From: CAZSDU01 sp964605775
Lineage (GTDB): Bacteria; Bacteroidota; Bacteroidia; Bacteroidales; FEN-979
Assembly (NCBI GenBank): GCA_964605775.1
Contig: CAZSDU010000016.1
Location: 1-61,877 of the forward strand
DNA: 61,877 nt
Direction: 5' to 3'
Below are positions 42,167 through 51,185 of this stretch, in pieces; positions within the stretch are counted from its first letter, which is position 1, and every line of letters starts with the position of its first letter. The position numbers and the translations under genes are program-made. The notes under the pieces are model-generated. The model was given only the letters and a program-made list of their open reading frames with translations, was not told the origin of the DNA and searched no databases.

Positions 42167-44782
42167 ATGAGACTACGCCTTTTATTCATTATACCCCTGC
42201 TAATTTCAATCAAACTGTTTGGACAGGTTCGCCTTGGTGAACCCCATGTGATGGATTACAATACCCCCAAAGACTATATAATAGGCGGGATTACGGTAAG
42301 CGGGGTGAAATACCTCGATGTGAATGTCCTGATCATGCTGTCAGGTTTAACGGTTGGGGACAATATCAAAATCCCGGGTGATAAAATTACCCAATCAATT
42401 AAAAAATTATGGGATCAGGGGCTGTTTGAAGACATAAAAATTTCTGTTTCCAGCATTGTGGATAACCAGGTGTTCCTGGATATTCAGCTCAGGGAACGTC
42501 CACGGCTTGCAAAATTCCAGTTCAACGGAATTAAAAAATCAGATGCAGATGATATTCGGGAGAAAATCCGACTGGTTAAAGGGGATTATGTGACCGATAA
42601 CCTGATCATCAAGACCACCAATATTATCCGTAAGTTTTACAGGGATAAAGGATATCTGAACGTGGACATTGAAATTATACAGCGAAGAGATTCGGTCACG
42701 GCCAATGAAGTTACCCTGATCATCAATATAGATAAAAACGAAAAAGTCAAGGTGCTGACCATCAATCTTCATGGAAATAAAAGTCTGAGCAATGAAATGA
42801 TCAAAGCTTCCCTCAAGAAAACCAAAGAGAAAAGCATTTTCAATCCGCTGAACGATTTGGATAAAGTCGTGTATAAGTCTGTTGAAACCACTGCAAAAAT
42901 GGATTTTGTAGAGATCGCCAATGTGATGGGTGATCATGCCACAAACAATATCCGGATACGGATTTTTAAATCCTCGAAATTCATTGACGAGGAATATCAA
43001 GCCGACAAACTCAATCTCATTGCCAAATACAATTCCCTGGGATATCGGGATGCACGGATTCTCAGGGATTCCATTTCAAAAAATTCTGACAATACCATCA
43101 ACATTGACCTTTGGATTGAAGAGGGTCCGAAATACTTTGTACGGAATATTACCTGGGTCGGAAATACTAAGTATTCTTCCTCCTTCCTGGATCGTATTTT
43201 AAAGATCAGTAAAGGGGATGTATATGATCAGGCTGCCATTGAAACCGCGCTGACCTATAATCCCAACGGCAGTGATATCCGGTCATTGTACATGGATGAT
43301 GGCTATTTGTTTTTTGACGTCCAACCGGTGGAAGTTAAAGTCGAAAACGATTCCATTGATCTTGAAATCCGTATGCATGAAGGGAAACAGGCAACGGTAA
43401 GCAGGGTTACAATCAAGGGAAACACAAAAACAAATGATCATGTCGCTTTGCGTGAGGTCCAGACCCGGCCCGGCCAGCTTTTCAGCAGGGATCTGTTAAT
43501 CCGTTCCCAGCGGCAACTCGCCCAGTTGAAATATTTTGACCCGGAAAAACTTAACCCTACGGTCAATCCAATCCCGGAAGATGGAACGGTAGATATCGGC
43601 TATGAGGTCACGGAAACTTCGGCAGACCAGATCGAGCTTTCGGGAGGCTGGGGATATGGACGTATTGTTGGAACCCTCGGTCTTTCTTTTAACAATTTTT
43701 CCTTGAGGAATGTCCTCAATCTGAAAGCCTGGAAACCTATTCCTGCCGGTGACGGACAAAAGCTCAGCCTCAGGTTCCAGACATACGGTAAAGGCTACTT
43801 TAGCTACAGCATTTCCTTTACCGAGCCATGGATGGGCGGAAGAAAACCCCTTGCGCTCAGTCTGTCGTATTTCCATTCACGCTATACCAATGGTTTGGCT
43901 GCCAACGACCCCAGTTATGCTTATTTTAAAATTGACGGGGTATCTATCGGATTAGGAACCCAGCTTAACTGGCCGGATAATTATTTCTCCCTTTACCAAA
44001 GCCTGAATTACAACCGCTATAACACCCATAATTATTCCCAGATCTTCACTTTCGGCGGCGGGAATGGAGTATATAATGCCATCAGTTATGGGATCATATT
44101 ATCCAGAAACTCAGTAGATGCACCTATTTTTGCAAGATCAGGATCGGAATTATCCCTGAACCTTGAACTTACGCCTCCATATTCCCTGTTCAGGGGCAAT
44201 GTGGATTATAAAAATATGGAAGCGAGCGAAAAATATAAATGGGTGGAATATTACAAGATCAAATTTAAGGGGGCATGGTACATCAATCTGGTTGAAAAAC
44301 TGGTATTATCCCCAAGACTGCAGTTTGGCTTTTTAGGCACTTATAATCAGAACCTGGGAGTCACTCCCTTCGAAAGATTTTATCTTGGCGGGGACGGACT
44401 TACCGGTTATAATAATATGGACGGAAGAGAATTGATCGGAATGCGGGGATATGCCAATAACTCCCTCACCCCGGGTTATCCGAGTACGATAGGGGGAACG
44501 GTTTATACCCGATATACCTTTGAACTTCGTTATCCGGTATCTTTGAATCCTAATGCCACAATCTATGGTCTTGCCTTCCTCGAAGCAGGTAACGATTGGC
44601 TTTACTGGAATAATTTCAACCCGTTTAACGTATATCGCTCGGCAGGAGTCGGAGTCAGGGTATTTCTCCCGATGTTTGGTTTGCTCGGACTTGATTGGGG
44701 ATACGGGATTGACCAGGTTCCGGGTGTTCCGGGCGCCAATGGCGGTCAGTTCCATTTCTCCATAAACTCGTCTATTGATTAG
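42167..44782 (+). CDS. bamA: outer-membrane assembly factor BamA
   Basis: This 871-residue Omp85 protein is the core of the outer-membrane protein insertion machine. A signal peptide (residues 1-19) is followed by five POTRA domains to about residue 440 (for example YIIGGITVSGVKYLDVNVLIML and ISRVTIKGNTKTNDHVALREV-type units). A 16-stranded barrel begins near GWGYGRIVGTLGLSFNNFSL. The loop-6 motif is MRGYANNS, and the C-terminus ends in a strand with FHFSINSSID, slightly beyond the usual terminal aromatic. The length is normal. The two Skp-type chaperones follow. Confidence 0.95.
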   Translation: MRLRLLFIIPLLISIKLFGQVRLGEPHVMDYNTPKDYIIGGITVSGVKYLDVNVLIMLSGLTVGDNIKIPGDKITQSIKKLWDQGLFEDIKISVSSIVDNQVFLDIQLRERPRLAKFQFNGIKKSDADDIREKIRLVKGDYVTDNLIIKTTNIIRKFYRDKGYLNVDIEIIQRRDSVTANEVTLIINIDKNEKVKVLTINLHGNKSLSNEMIKASLKKTKEKSIFNPLNDLDKVVYKSVETTAKMDFVEIANVMGDHATNNIRIRIFKSSKFIDEEYQADKLNLIAKYNSLGYRDARILRDSISKNSDNTINIDLWIEEGPKYFVRNITWVGNTKYSSSFLDRILKISKGDVYDQAAIETALTYNPNGSDIRSLYMDDGYLFFDVQPVEVKVENDSIDLEIRMHEGKQATVSRVTIKGNTKTNDHVALREVQTRPGQLFSRDLLIRSQRQLAQLKYFDPEKLNPTVNPIPEDGTVDIGYEVTETSADQIELSGGWGYGRIVGTLGLSFNNFSLRNVLNLKAWKPIPAGDGQKLSLRFQTYGKGYFSYSISFTEPWMGGRKPLALSLSYFHSRYTNGLAANDPSYAYFKIDGVSIGLGTQLNWPDNYFSLYQSLNYNRYNTHNYSQIFTFGGGNGVYNAISYGIILSRNSVDAPIFARSGSELSLNLELTPPYSLFRGNVDYKNMEASEKYKWVEYYKIKFKGAWYINLVEKLVLSPRLQFGFLGTYNQNLGVTPFERFYLGGDGLTGYNNMDGRELIGMRGYANNSLTPGYPSTIGGTVYTRYTFELRYPVSLNPNATIYGLAFLEAGNDWLYWNNFNPFNVYRSAGVGVRVFLPMFGLLGLDWGYGIDQVPGVPGANGGQFHFSINSSID

Positions 44783-44844
44783 AAAGAAGTAACAAAGTGA
44801 AAAAGTGACAAAAGAAAGGGGTGATAAGGTAATTGTTTATTGAT

Positions 44845-44852
44845 TAATTTTG
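44845..44852 (+). promoter_or_regulatory. -7 element before the first skp gene
   Basis: TAATTTTG matches TAnnTTTG, 20 nt before the ATG at 44873. The in-frame TTG at 44840 lies just upstream of this box, arguing against it as start. The -33 element is weak. Confidence 0.4.
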
Positions 44853-44872
44853 GTTGGTTAAATCTTAATTTT

Positions 44873-45541
44873 ATGAAAAAGCTGGTTTTTTTTATTGCCG
44901 TTTTCTTTTTTATGGCAGGTATTTTACAGGCACAGAAATTTGCTTACGTTGATACCCAGTACATTCTGGATAATATTCCTGAATTTGCTGAAGCACAATC
45001 TCAACTGGATGAGATTTCAGCTGAATGGCAAAAGGAAATTGAAGCAAAATTCGCAGAAGTCGATAAGATGTATAAAGATTATCAGACGCAATCGGTCTTA
45101 CTTCCTGAAGACATGAAGAAAAAAAAGGAGCAGGAAATCGTGGATAAGGAAAAAGAAGCTAAAGCCTTACAGCGTAACCGCTTCGGCAAGGATGGCGATG
45201 TATTTAAAAAGCGCCAGGAATTGGTCAAACCTATACAGGAAAAAGTTTATAATGCCATCCAGGAAATCGCAACAAATAATAACTACGCGGTAGTTTTCGA
45301 TAAGGGGGGAAGCCTGACAATGATGTATGCCAATCCAAAATATGATGTCAGTGATGAGGTACTCGACAATCTTGGTGCCAGTCTGAGTGGAAGGAAATCT
45401 AAATCGAAAACTGCCGGAGGTAGCACGGTAACTCCTCCTTCTCCCGCTTCAGGAACTCCTGCTGTAAACAGCAGCGGAACTACTCCTTCAAGACCGGCAG
45501 GAGGGAAACAAGATACTCCGCCCAAAGGTGGAAAGAAATAG
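44873..45541 (+). CDS. OmpH/Skp-family periplasmic chaperone (first copy)
   Basis: This 222-residue periplasmic chaperone probably delivers unfolded outer-membrane proteins to BamA. The signal peptide spans about residues 1-20 (ending LQAQK). The mature part opens with FAYVDTQYILDNIPEFAEAQSQLDEI, followed by a long coiled-coil region rich in Lys and Glu, then NNYAVVFDKGGSLTMMYANPKYDVSDEVL. A Pro/Ser/Gly-rich tail of about 45 residues follows (SKSKTAGGSTVTPPSPASG), not present in the second copy. The start ATG 44873 places the signal peptide correctly. Confidence 0.88.
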   Translation: MKKLVFFIAVFFFMAGILQAQKFAYVDTQYILDNIPEFAEAQSQLDEISAEWQKEIEAKFAEVDKMYKDYQTQSVLLPEDMKKKKEQEIVDKEKEAKALQRNRFGKDGDVFKKRQELVKPIQEKVYNAIQEIATNNNYAVVFDKGGSLTMMYANPKYDVSDEVLDNLGASLSGRKSKSKTAGGSTVTPPSPASGTPAVNSSGTTPSRPAGGKQDTPPKGGKK

Positions 45542-45551
45542 TTTTTTTGCT

Positions 45552-45559
45552 TACATTTG
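45552..45559 (+). promoter_or_regulatory. -7 element before the second skp gene
   Basis: TACATTTG is an exact TAnnTTTG match, 38 nt before the ATG at 45598. No -33 TTTG is visible. Confidence 0.4.
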
Positions 45560-45597
45560 TCCGGCGTTTTGAAGTATAAACCAATTAATTAATAACA

Positions 45598-46116
45598 ATG
45601 AAGAAAACAATAAAGCTTTTTGCCATTATCGCGATGATCATTGGCTGTTCTTTCACCACTGCGGCTCAGAATCCGCTTAAAATCGGTCATATTGATTTCA
45701 ATACTCTGCTGGCTGCTATGCCCGGAATTGATTCAGTCAGGATCAAACTCCAGAAATACCAACAGTCCCTGAGTGATCAGATGGATGCCATGAAAGCCGA
45801 GTTTGAAAATAAATACCTGGATTATCAGTCACAGGCTTCCACCATGTCGGACCTGATCAAACAGACGAAGGAAAGAGAACTTTCAGATCTACAGTCCCGT
45901 ATTGACGCTTTCCAGCAGAAGGCCAATCAGGATCTCCAGGCCAAACAACAGGAACTGGTTCAGCCTTTTATCGAAAAAGCCAAAACCGGTATCAGGGAAG
46001 TGGCTAAGGAAAATAAATACACTTATATCCTGAATTCCATTGAGGATGTGGTTCTCTATTCCGAACCTACGGATGATCTGATGTTGGTGGTTAAGAAAAA
46101 ACTTGGTATTCAATAG
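45598..46116 (+). CDS. OmpH/Skp-family periplasmic chaperone (second copy)
   Basis: This is a 172-residue protein with a signal peptide (about residues 1-22, ending TTAAQN). The conserved IGHIDFNTLLAAMPGIDSVRIKLQKY is followed by a coiled-coil region (QSQASTMSDLIKQTKERELSDLQSRIDAFQQKANQDLQ) and a C-terminal strand region (NKYTYILNSIEDVVLYSEP). Tandem Skp-like genes after bamA are common in Bacteroidota; division of labour between the copies is unknown. A strong terminator follows. Confidence 0.9.
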   Translation: MKKTIKLFAIIAMIIGCSFTTAAQNPLKIGHIDFNTLLAAMPGIDSVRIKLQKYQQSLSDQMDAMKAEFENKYLDYQSQASTMSDLIKQTKERELSDLQSRIDAFQQKANQDLQAKQQELVQPFIEKAKTGIREVAKENKYTYILNSIEDVVLYSEPTDDLMLVVKKKLGIQ

Positions 46117-46134
46117 CGATTGTAAAATTTTATG

Positions 46135-46180
46135 AAACAGGCCGCAGCATATTATGATTGCGGCCTGTTTGTTTTTTTTT
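46135..46180 (+). terminator. intrinsic terminator after the skp genes
   Basis: A 12-bp stem AAACAGGCCGCA / TGCGGCCTGTTT with a 12-nt loop is followed by G and nine T residues. It ends the nadK-to-skp transcript and lies just before the M28 peptidase gene. Confidence 0.9.
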
Positions 46181-46217
46181 ATGTAATTTTTTTAATTCCC
46201 TATGTAAATCGCGCTTA

Positions 46218-47825
46218 ATGGCTTTCAGATTCATCAGGCAATCTGCTTTTCTTTTCTTTCTCAGTTTTGCCTTTTTTTTGCCTCATTCATTATTTCCGCA
46301 AAACAACCCGCTGACCACAGCCCGCAAGGTGATTCACCCGGAATTCATTTCCTCCGTTGTGAATGTTATTGCCTCTGATTCTCTGCAGGGAAGAAATACG
46401 CCAAGCCCGGGTTTGGATAAAGCCGCAGATTTTATTGCAGAACAGTTTAAAAATATGGGATTGCAGCCCTTGCAAGCGGACTATTTTCAACCCCTGGGCT
46501 ATTGCTATCTGGATTTGGGTCGTGAAAATGCTTTGTCGGTCATCAGACCTTCTGATACGATGACATTGGCATTGAAAACAGATTTCATCCCCTATGAAAT
46601 TACCGGGAATCAGGACGTCGAGGCTTCTGTTGTTTTTGCAGGTTATGGTATCACTGCTCCAGACTATCATTATGATGACTACAAACAGATTGATGCCAGG
46701 GGAAAAGTAGTGGTTATTTTACGCCAGGAACCTGGTCAAACGGATTCTTCCCGAAAAATATTCAATGGACTGGAATCTACTCCTTATTCAATTCTCAGGG
46801 AAAAAGTCAACATGGCCAGGCAGCATGGAGCCCTGGGGGTTATCGTTTTGTCAGGACCCCTGAACTATTCTTCACTGAAGCCGAAAGGGTTTCCCTGGCC
46901 TTCCTTATCAAAAACCCTGCCCAGTGATGCCCTGCCTTTAATTTACTGTGATGATCTCGAAAAAACAATACCTGTTGTTCATGCCGGCGAAGCCATGGTG
47001 AACATGCTGTTCGGCCATGCGGATTCTCTGAAGCGGATACAACAACGCATAGATGCCTTTGGGCAGGCGGAGTCCTTTGACATTCCCGGATTCAAAGTAC
47101 ATCTGAAGACATCTGTTGAACTGCTTCCGGTGAGAGGGAAAAATGTGGCCGGATTTCTTCAGGGAAGAGATCCGGAACTGAGTTCCGAAATTCTTGTGAT
47201 TGGAGCTCATTACGATCATATTGGGTTCATGAAAGCGACTAAGGAAGGCAGCGATTCCATATTTAACGGGGCAGACGACAATGCCTCTGGGACTGCCGGT
47301 GTCATTGCCATTGCAAGAGCTTTTTCAGCCATGACAATCAAACCTAAACGTAGCGTATTATTCATTCTTTTTGCCGGGGAAGAAATAGGGCTGCTTGGAT
47401 CTTCGACTTATGTCAGAAAACCATTGCTCCCGCTTGATGCTACAGTGGCCATGATCAACCTTGATATGATCGGTCGCAACCATCCGGATTCCCTTTTCAT
47501 TGAGGGAGCACGCCAGAACCCCGGTCTGATGAAAATTATCCGTAAGGAAAATAAAAAAACAGGGATGACACTGGTCGGATCAAGGAGTAAAAAAATGACC
47601 GGAGGCAGTGATCATTATCCATTCTATCAGAAAAATATTCCCGCTGTATTTTTCTTTACGGGTTTGCATCAGGATTATCATAAAGTGAGCGATAATCCCG
47701 ACCGTGTGGATGCCGGTAAAAATGCCCGAGTGGCCAGGCTGGCTTTTTTAACCGCCTGGCACATTGCCAATGAAAAACATCAATATAAAATGATCAAATC
47801 AACCCAGAACGATAACAAAAATTAG
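46218..47825 (+). CDS. M28-family zinc aminopeptidase with PA domain
   Basis: This is a 535-residue exported metallopeptidase. The signal peptide is hydrophobic (about residues 1-28, LFFLSFAFFLPHSLFPQ). A PA-like insert lies at about residues 120-290. The catalytic domain has zinc ligands in IGAHYDHIGF, NGADDNASGTAGV, FAGEEIGLLGS, NLDMIGRNHP and SDHYPFYQK. I chose ATG 46218 because the in-frame start at 46158 lies inside the preceding terminator hairpin. The secreted protein gene follows 5 nt downstream. The substrate is probably N-terminal peptides of periplasmic proteins or nutrients. Confidence 0.88.
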   Translation: MAFRFIRQSAFLFFLSFAFFLPHSLFPQNNPLTTARKVIHPEFISSVVNVIASDSLQGRNTPSPGLDKAADFIAEQFKNMGLQPLQADYFQPLGYCYLDLGRENALSVIRPSDTMTLALKTDFIPYEITGNQDVEASVVFAGYGITAPDYHYDDYKQIDARGKVVVILRQEPGQTDSSRKIFNGLESTPYSILREKVNMARQHGALGVIVLSGPLNYSSLKPKGFPWPSLSKTLPSDALPLIYCDDLEKTIPVVHAGEAMVNMLFGHADSLKRIQQRIDAFGQAESFDIPGFKVHLKTSVELLPVRGKNVAGFLQGRDPELSSEILVIGAHYDHIGFMKATKEGSDSIFNGADDNASGTAGVIAIARAFSAMTIKPKRSVLFILFAGEEIGLLGSSTYVRKPLLPLDATVAMINLDMIGRNHPDSLFIEGARQNPGLMKIIRKENKKTGMTLVGSRSKKMTGGSDHYPFYQKNIPAVFFFTGLHQDYHKVSDNPDRVDAGKNARVARLAFLTAWHIANEKHQYKMIKSTQNDNKN

Positions 47826-47830
47826 TCGTC

Positions 47831-48667
47831 ATGAAAACAATCCAATCCCTCATGTTATTATTCCTGGTTCTTGTGGTTTCTCCTATCGGCGCTCAGGAAA
47901 AATTTTTACTTTCATTTCGCTATCAAGCCGGAGAGACTTATCGTTACAAGAGTGTCAATACTTATGATATGTCTCAGGAAATGAATGGTCAGGAGATGAA
48001 GCTGTCAGGATCAGGCAACAGCATCATGAAGTTGTTCACTGAATCTGCCGATAAAGATGGAAATATTGCCTTCATCCTCACGCTTGAAGAGATCAAGGCG
48101 ACCATAAAAAATGCCATGTTCGATACCACCATTGAACCAAAAGATATGATCGGAAAGAAAACCCGCCTGATCATGGATAAATACGGAAAAGAAACCAGCC
48201 GGGAAGAATTGGATACAACCAAATCATTGAAGGGACTGGAGGGGGGAATGGATGCTCTCTTTACCCATACTTTGTTCAGGCTTCCTGAGTGGCCTGTGGG
48301 GATAGGAGAAAAATGGGAGGTAGAAACAAGCGACACCGCGAAGATAGGAGAAGGATATACTCATACTACGGAACATCAGGAATATACGATCATTCAAAAA
48401 GAAAACAAGAATGGCCATGATTGCCTGAATATCGGATTCACATCAAAAACTGAAACGACTGGGAGAATTTTTCAGATGGGAATGGAATTATTTTTAGAAG
48501 GGAGTGGGGATGTCAAAGGAGAGATATGGTTCGATCCGAAGTCAGGTATTATGCTTTCCAAAGAATGCACTACCACCCTGGATATGACTTATGCCCTGAC
48601 AGGTCAGATGAAAATATCCATCCCTTCTACTCAAACCATTCGTAAGAGCTATAAGCTGATGGAATAG
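47831..48667 (+). CDS. exported protein of unknown function
   Basis: This is a 278-residue protein with a signal peptide (about residues 1-21, ending PIGAQE). The mature part is beta-rich (FLLSFRYQAGETYRYKSVNTYDM; NGHDCLNIGFTSKTETTGRIF; GEIWFDPKSGIMLSKECTTTLDMTY). It resembles DUF6263-like lipocalin-type exported proteins, but I cannot assign the family firmly. There is no lipobox. It is co-transcribed with the M28 peptidase (5-nt gap) and ends 13 nt from the convergent helicase. Confidence 0.7.
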   Translation: MKTIQSLMLLFLVLVVSPIGAQEKFLLSFRYQAGETYRYKSVNTYDMSQEMNGQEMKLSGSGNSIMKLFTESADKDGNIAFILTLEEIKATIKNAMFDTTIEPKDMIGKKTRLIMDKYGKETSREELDTTKSLKGLEGGMDALFTHTLFRLPEWPVGIGEKWEVETSDTAKIGEGYTHTTEHQEYTIIQKENKNGHDCLNIGFTSKTETTGRIFQMGMELFLEGSGDVKGEIWFDPKSGIMLSKECTTTLDMTYALTGQMKISIPSTQTIRKSYKLME

Positions 48668-48680
48668 TCCTTGAGGTTCC

Positions 48681-50411
48681 TTATCGGGAAAAGTTTTTTC
48701 TTTTCTTCCGCTTTTCCGGTCCGGATGAATGAAAATCACGTCTTGGTTTTTTATCATCGGAGGATCTTGGAATAAAACTTGTTGATTTCTTATCTTCCTT
48801 GACGATTAAAGGAACACCACGGAATTTGGCCTTTTGCAGGGCTTTGATGAGACTCACTGCAGCTTGTCCATCCACTTCAAAAGTAGCTGAGCTCTTATTC
48901 AGGTCAATCTTCCCAATGGGGATCTTTTTTCCGGGAGTGTATTCGTTGATCAGTTCAATCAGTGTATTCGGGAATAAACCATCCATTTTTCCTTTATTGA
49001 TAAATAAACGGGTATAGCCGGCCACGGATTCGAATCCATTCTTTTCTCCGTATTTAAACTTACCTCCGGGATGGTTTTTATCCTCCAAGGCATTGATATC
49101 GACAGCATCCTTATAATACTCCAGAAAGCGGTTGAATTCAAGGGCGACAAACCGTTTAATCACATCTTCCTTTTCAATCCATTCCAGTTTACGGTAGATG
49201 GCTGGTAAATAGCTGTCGATCTCCATATGCTCCAATTCTACCTTTTCCATCTTGTTGATCATGTTGAATAGTTGTTTTTCACATATCTCCCTTCCTCCGG
49301 GAACTTTCCCGGCAGTGAAGGTCTTGTTGATCTTTTTCTCTATCTGACGGATCAGGTGTTTTTCTTTCAGGTTAATAATGGCAATCGAGGTTCCCATCTT
49401 CCCGGCACGCCCTGTCCGGCCACTGCGGTGGGTATAGGCATCCAGGTCGTCAGGCAGGTTGTAGTTTATGATATGGGTAAGGTTATCCACATCGATACCC
49501 CTGGCGGCCACATCTGTGGCAACGAGCAATTGTACATGACCGATCCGGAATTTTTGCATCACAATATCTCTTTGACCCTGGGAAAGTTCCCCGTGCAACG
49601 CTTCTGCATTGTACCCGTCATGGATAAGTTTATCTGCCACTTCCTGGGTTTCTCTACGGGTACGGCAAAACACTATACCATAGATGGCCGGATAAAAATC
49701 AACCAGCCGTTTGAGGGCAAGGTATTTGTCGCGGGCATGGACCGTATAATAAATGTGCTTGATGTTTTCTGCTCCAGAATTCCGGTTTCCTATGGTGATT
49801 TCTACAGGATGATGCATGAATTTTTTCGCGATAACGGCCACTTCGTTGGGCATGGTTGCCGAAAACAGCAGGGTATTCCTTTCAGTGGGCACTTCAGCCA
49901 GAATGTCGTTGATGCTGTCAATGAAACCCATATTCAGCATTTCATCGGCTTCATCCAGGATGACTTTTTTAACGTCATTCAGCTTAATTGCTTTGCGTCT
50001 TATCAGATCAAGCAAACGGCCTGGAGTTGCAATGACGATCTGAACGCCTTTTTTCAAGGCTTTGATCTGAACTTCCATACTACTGCCTCCGTAAACTGGA
50101 AGAATTTTCAGGTCTCCGGCATATTTGGCAAAGTCGTTAAGGTCTCCGGTAATCTGTATGCATAACTCACGGGTCGGACAAATGACCAGGGCCTGAGGTG
50201 TTTTGTGTTTTGCACTGATTTGTTGGATCAAGGGCAATCCATAGGCGGCTGTCTTTCCGGTACCAGTTTGTGCCAGCACCACGATATCTGTATCTTTTCC
50301 AAGTAACAATGGAATTACTTTTTCCTGTACCGGCATGGGGAATTCAAAACCAAGTTCGGACAATGCACGCACATGATCCGGGTGGACGCCTAATTCTTCA
50401 AATGTAATCAT
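48681..50411 (-). CDS. DEAD-box RNA helicase (CsdA/DbpA-type)
   Basis: This 576-residue RNA helicase unwinds RNA in ribosome assembly or in the cold. Q motif GFEFPMPVQEKVIPLLL is at about residues 21-37. AQTGTGKTAAYGLPL (motif I), PTRELCIQI, TPGRLLDLI, DEADEML (motif II), FSATMP (III), ATDVAARGID and HRSGRTGRAG (VI) are all intact. A DbpA-type RNA-binding domain (YTRLFINKGKMDGLFPNTLIELI) lies near residues 464-484, with a basic RKKRKNFSR tail. The predicted 5' leader of about 100 nt is long for this genome and could support temperature control. Confidence 0.93.
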   Translation of the reverse strand: MITFEELGVHPDHVRALSELGFEFPMPVQEKVIPLLLGKDTDIVVLAQTGTGKTAAYGLPLIQQISAKHKTPQALVICPTRELCIQITGDLNDFAKYAGDLKILPVYGGSSMEVQIKALKKGVQIVIATPGRLLDLIRRKAIKLNDVKKVILDEADEMLNMGFIDSINDILAEVPTERNTLLFSATMPNEVAVIAKKFMHHPVEITIGNRNSGAENIKHIYYTVHARDKYLALKRLVDFYPAIYGIVFCRTRRETQEVADKLIHDGYNAEALHGELSQGQRDIVMQKFRIGHVQLLVATDVAARGIDVDNLTHIINYNLPDDLDAYTHRSGRTGRAGKMGTSIAIINLKEKHLIRQIEKKINKTFTAGKVPGGREICEKQLFNMINKMEKVELEHMEIDSYLPAIYRKLEWIEKEDVIKRFVALEFNRFLEYYKDAVDINALEDKNHPGGKFKYGEKNGFESVAGYTRLFINKGKMDGLFPNTLIELINEYTPGKKIPIGKIDLNKSSATFEVDGQAAVSLIKALQKAKFRGVPLIVKEDKKSTSFIPRSSDDKKPRRDFHSSGPEKRKKRKNFSR

Positions 50412-50516
50412 ACGAATTTCTTGTTAGGTGCTTTCGGGCTTTCCGGGACTTTGTATGGGTACGAAGGGGGGAAATCAATCAGATATAAAAACCGGAAACA
50501 CAGATGAATAATGCGG

Positions 50517-50547
50517 CAAAGGTAGCACAATTTTTTCGATTAAAAAA
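50517..50547 (-). promoter_or_regulatory. promoter of the DEAD-box helicase
   Basis: Minus strand TTTT (50547-50544), 19-nt spacer, TACCTTTG (50524-50517, exact TAnnTTTG). The predicted leader to the ATG at 50411 is about 100 nt. Confidence 0.55.
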
Positions 50548-50579
50548 TTCCGTTACATTTACAGTCTCTTTTTCAGTTT

Positions 50580-51119
50580 ATGCTCGATCAGGAAAGTTTT
50601 AAAATTCTTTTCAAAAGCCAGTTCAAAGTCCTATGCTTTTTTGCCGTAAAGTATGTCAGGGATTATGAAGCATCACGCGAAATTGTACAGGACGTTTTTC
50701 TGAAATTATGGGAAAAAAGAAAGGACATCGATCCGGAAAAATCGCTGAAATCTTACCTGGGAACTGCCGTTCGAAACCGATGTATCAATTACCTAAGGGA
50801 CAATAAAAAATTCAATCATGACCTTCAGTATATGGAGGAGTTGCCGGTTAACATATCCGTTGCCCCTTCCGATAAACTGCTTGAATCTGAAATCCGGGTG
50901 AGGATCATGGAAGCCACGGCAGAACTTCCCGATAAATGTCGGGAAATATTCATCCTGAGCAGAAACGAACAGTTGAAATACCAGGAAATCGCCGATCATC
51001 TGGGCATTTCTGTAAAGACAGTAGAGACCCAGATGTCCAAGGCTTTACAGCATATGAGGATAAGACTTAGAGAATTCCTGATGATTGCAATATTGATAAT
51101 GAACGGATTTCTAAGGTAA
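50580..51119 (+). CDS. ECF RNA polymerase sigma factor
   Basis: This is a 179-residue sigma-70 family factor of the Bacteroides expansion type. Region 2 (VRDYEASREIVQDVFLKLWEKR) and region 4 (LPDKCREIFILSRNEQLKYQEIADHLGISVKTVETQMSKALQHMR) are complete. It probably directs polymerase to the TonB-receptor operon and is held inactive by the FecR-type protein encoded 66 nt downstream. Confidence 0.94.
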   Translation: MLDQESFKILFKSQFKVLCFFAVKYVRDYEASREIVQDVFLKLWEKRKDIDPEKSLKSYLGTAVRNRCINYLRDNKKFNHDLQYMEELPVNISVAPSDKLLESEIRVRIMEATAELPDKCREIFILSRNEQLKYQEIADHLGISVKTVETQMSKALQHMRIRLREFLMIAILIMNGFLR

Positions 51120-51185
51120 TACATAAAAAGATGAAAGGAGTATAAGGGTACAGGTTTATTTTGGTGTATAAGTTGAATCAATGGT

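Noticed and set aside
44785..44830. Degenerate AAGTGACAA-like repeats between bamA and skp
   Set aside because: Too diverged to define a unit; reported neither as CRISPR nor as a true array.
49272..50165. 297-residue plus-strand reading frame
   Set aside because: Antisense to the helicase gene, whose motifs are fully conserved on the other strand.
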